From positions 558,001 to 622,000 of the forward strand of contig JAFKFM010000009.1 in assembly GCA_017308135.1 (NCBI GenBank): DNA of 64,000 bases, given 5' to 3'. The position numbers and the translations under genes were made by a program. This document shows, piece by piece, positions 63,683 through 64,000 of this stretch. The notes beneath the pieces are model-generated. The model saw only the letters and a program-made list of their open reading frames with translations, made no database searches and was not told the origin of the DNA. Position 1 is the first letter of the stretch. The number at the start of each line of letters is the position of its first letter. The stretch comes from Alphaproteobacteria bacterium (GTDB lineage Bacteria; Pseudomonadota; Alphaproteobacteria; CACIAM-22H2).

Positions 63683-64000
63683 ACACGCGATCGATCCCGT
63701 CCCGCTTCGTCCTCGCCGCCGCCGGCCTTGTCGCGGCGCTGACGTTGGGCGCTTGCGCCGACACGCGCAAAGCCATCGGCTGGGACAAGGTGTCGCCCGA
63801 CGAATTCAACGTCGTGACGCGGGCACCCTTGACCCTGCCGCCCGATTTCGGCCTGCGCCCGCCCGCCCCCGGCACGGCGCGCCCGCAAGAACAATCGCCC
63901 ACCGAACAAGCGCGCGTCGCCGTGTTCGGCAACAGCGCCGCCGCGCGCAACGCGGCCGCCGGCCAGCAAGGCCCGGGCTCGACCGGCGAACACGCGCTGG
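63679..64000 (+). CDS. DUF3035/BamF-like lipoprotein, 3' end cut by window
   Basis: Signal peptide with lipobox LTLGACAD near residue 26, then DKVSPDEFNVVTRAPLTLPPDFGLRPP, the signature of DUF3035 (BamF), an alphaproteobacterial accessory lipoprotein of the beta-barrel assembly machine. Start overlaps the lspA stop as ATGA. About 107 residues are in the window. Confidence 0.88.
   Translation, partial: MNTRSIPSRFVLAAAGLVAALTLGACADTRKAIGWDKVSPDEFNVVTRAPLTLPPDFGLRPPAPGTARPQEQSPTEQARVAVFGNSAAARNAAAGQQGPGSTGEHAL

Overview
The window is a compact, high-GC bacterial chromosome segment with almost no non-coding space. Gene content and protein style point to an alphaproteobacterium, most likely of the Rhodospirillales type. 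The pointers are a cytochrome bc1 operon with separate Rieske, cytochrome b and cytochrome c1 genes, the ileS-lspA-BamF (DUF3035) order, PhaR and PHB synthesis genes, UbiK, a PAS_5 protein, and DUF1285/DUF6111 next to a CoA-type NUDIX enzyme. This placement is inference; no rRNA is present to confirm it. No prophage, IS element or CRISPR array was seen. One tRNA, tRNA-Gln(TTG), is present.

Layout. 1-6.2 kb holds housekeeping genes: hldD (cut by the window edge), ubiK, ybjN-like, proC, prs, rplY, pth and ychF. 6.2-9.9 kb is a minus-strand operon of three lipoproteins: a trypsin-like protease, a TraT-like protein and an unknown. 10.2-15.2 kb has a dienelactone hydrolase, then a minus-strand operon mtnP / class II aldolase-SDR fusion / VOC protein, and a lone receiver protein. 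15.2-19.6 kb has petABC, trmL and hemF. 19.6-24.7 kb has an AT-richer two-TM membrane protein, a PAS_5 protein, and the operon DUF1285-NUDIX-DUF6111-DUF2237-cca. 24.8-31.6 kb is a four-gene MoxR/Bat-type operon. 31.6-38.8 kb has a GGDEF-EAL protein, small proteins and a 1387-residue hybrid histidine kinase. 38.9-46.7 kb has eda, a YihV-like sugar kinase, a TPR protein, an FCD-GntR regulator, a DEAD-box helicase with a long structured leader, DedA, a ChaA-type antiporter and a glucarate-dehydratase-like enzyme.

46.7-47.5 kb is a HigB/HigA-like toxin-antitoxin pair bracketed by an exact 19-bp direct repeat that carries the end of the upstream gene. 47.6-55.5 kb has a DUF945-like protein, tRNA-Gln, fcl and gmd (GDP-fucose), ispE with a methyltransferase, a GST, a cupin and an EamA exporter. 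55.5-59.9 kb is the PHB region (phbB, phbA, PhaC-like, PhaE-like, divergent phaR). 59.9-64 kb is the ileS operon, headed by a promoter, a leader ORF with Ile-Ile/Val/Leu codons, two mutually exclusive hairpins and an IlvM-like ACT protein.

Genes are commonly coupled through ATGA, GTGA or TTGA overlaps, so most blocks are probably translated as operons. The strongest candidates for something undescribed are the possible attenuator and ACT module ahead of ileS, the mtnP-aldolase/SDR-VOC operon (a candidate methylthioadenosine or 5'-deoxyadenosine salvage route), and the direct-repeat-flanked toxin-antitoxin cassette.
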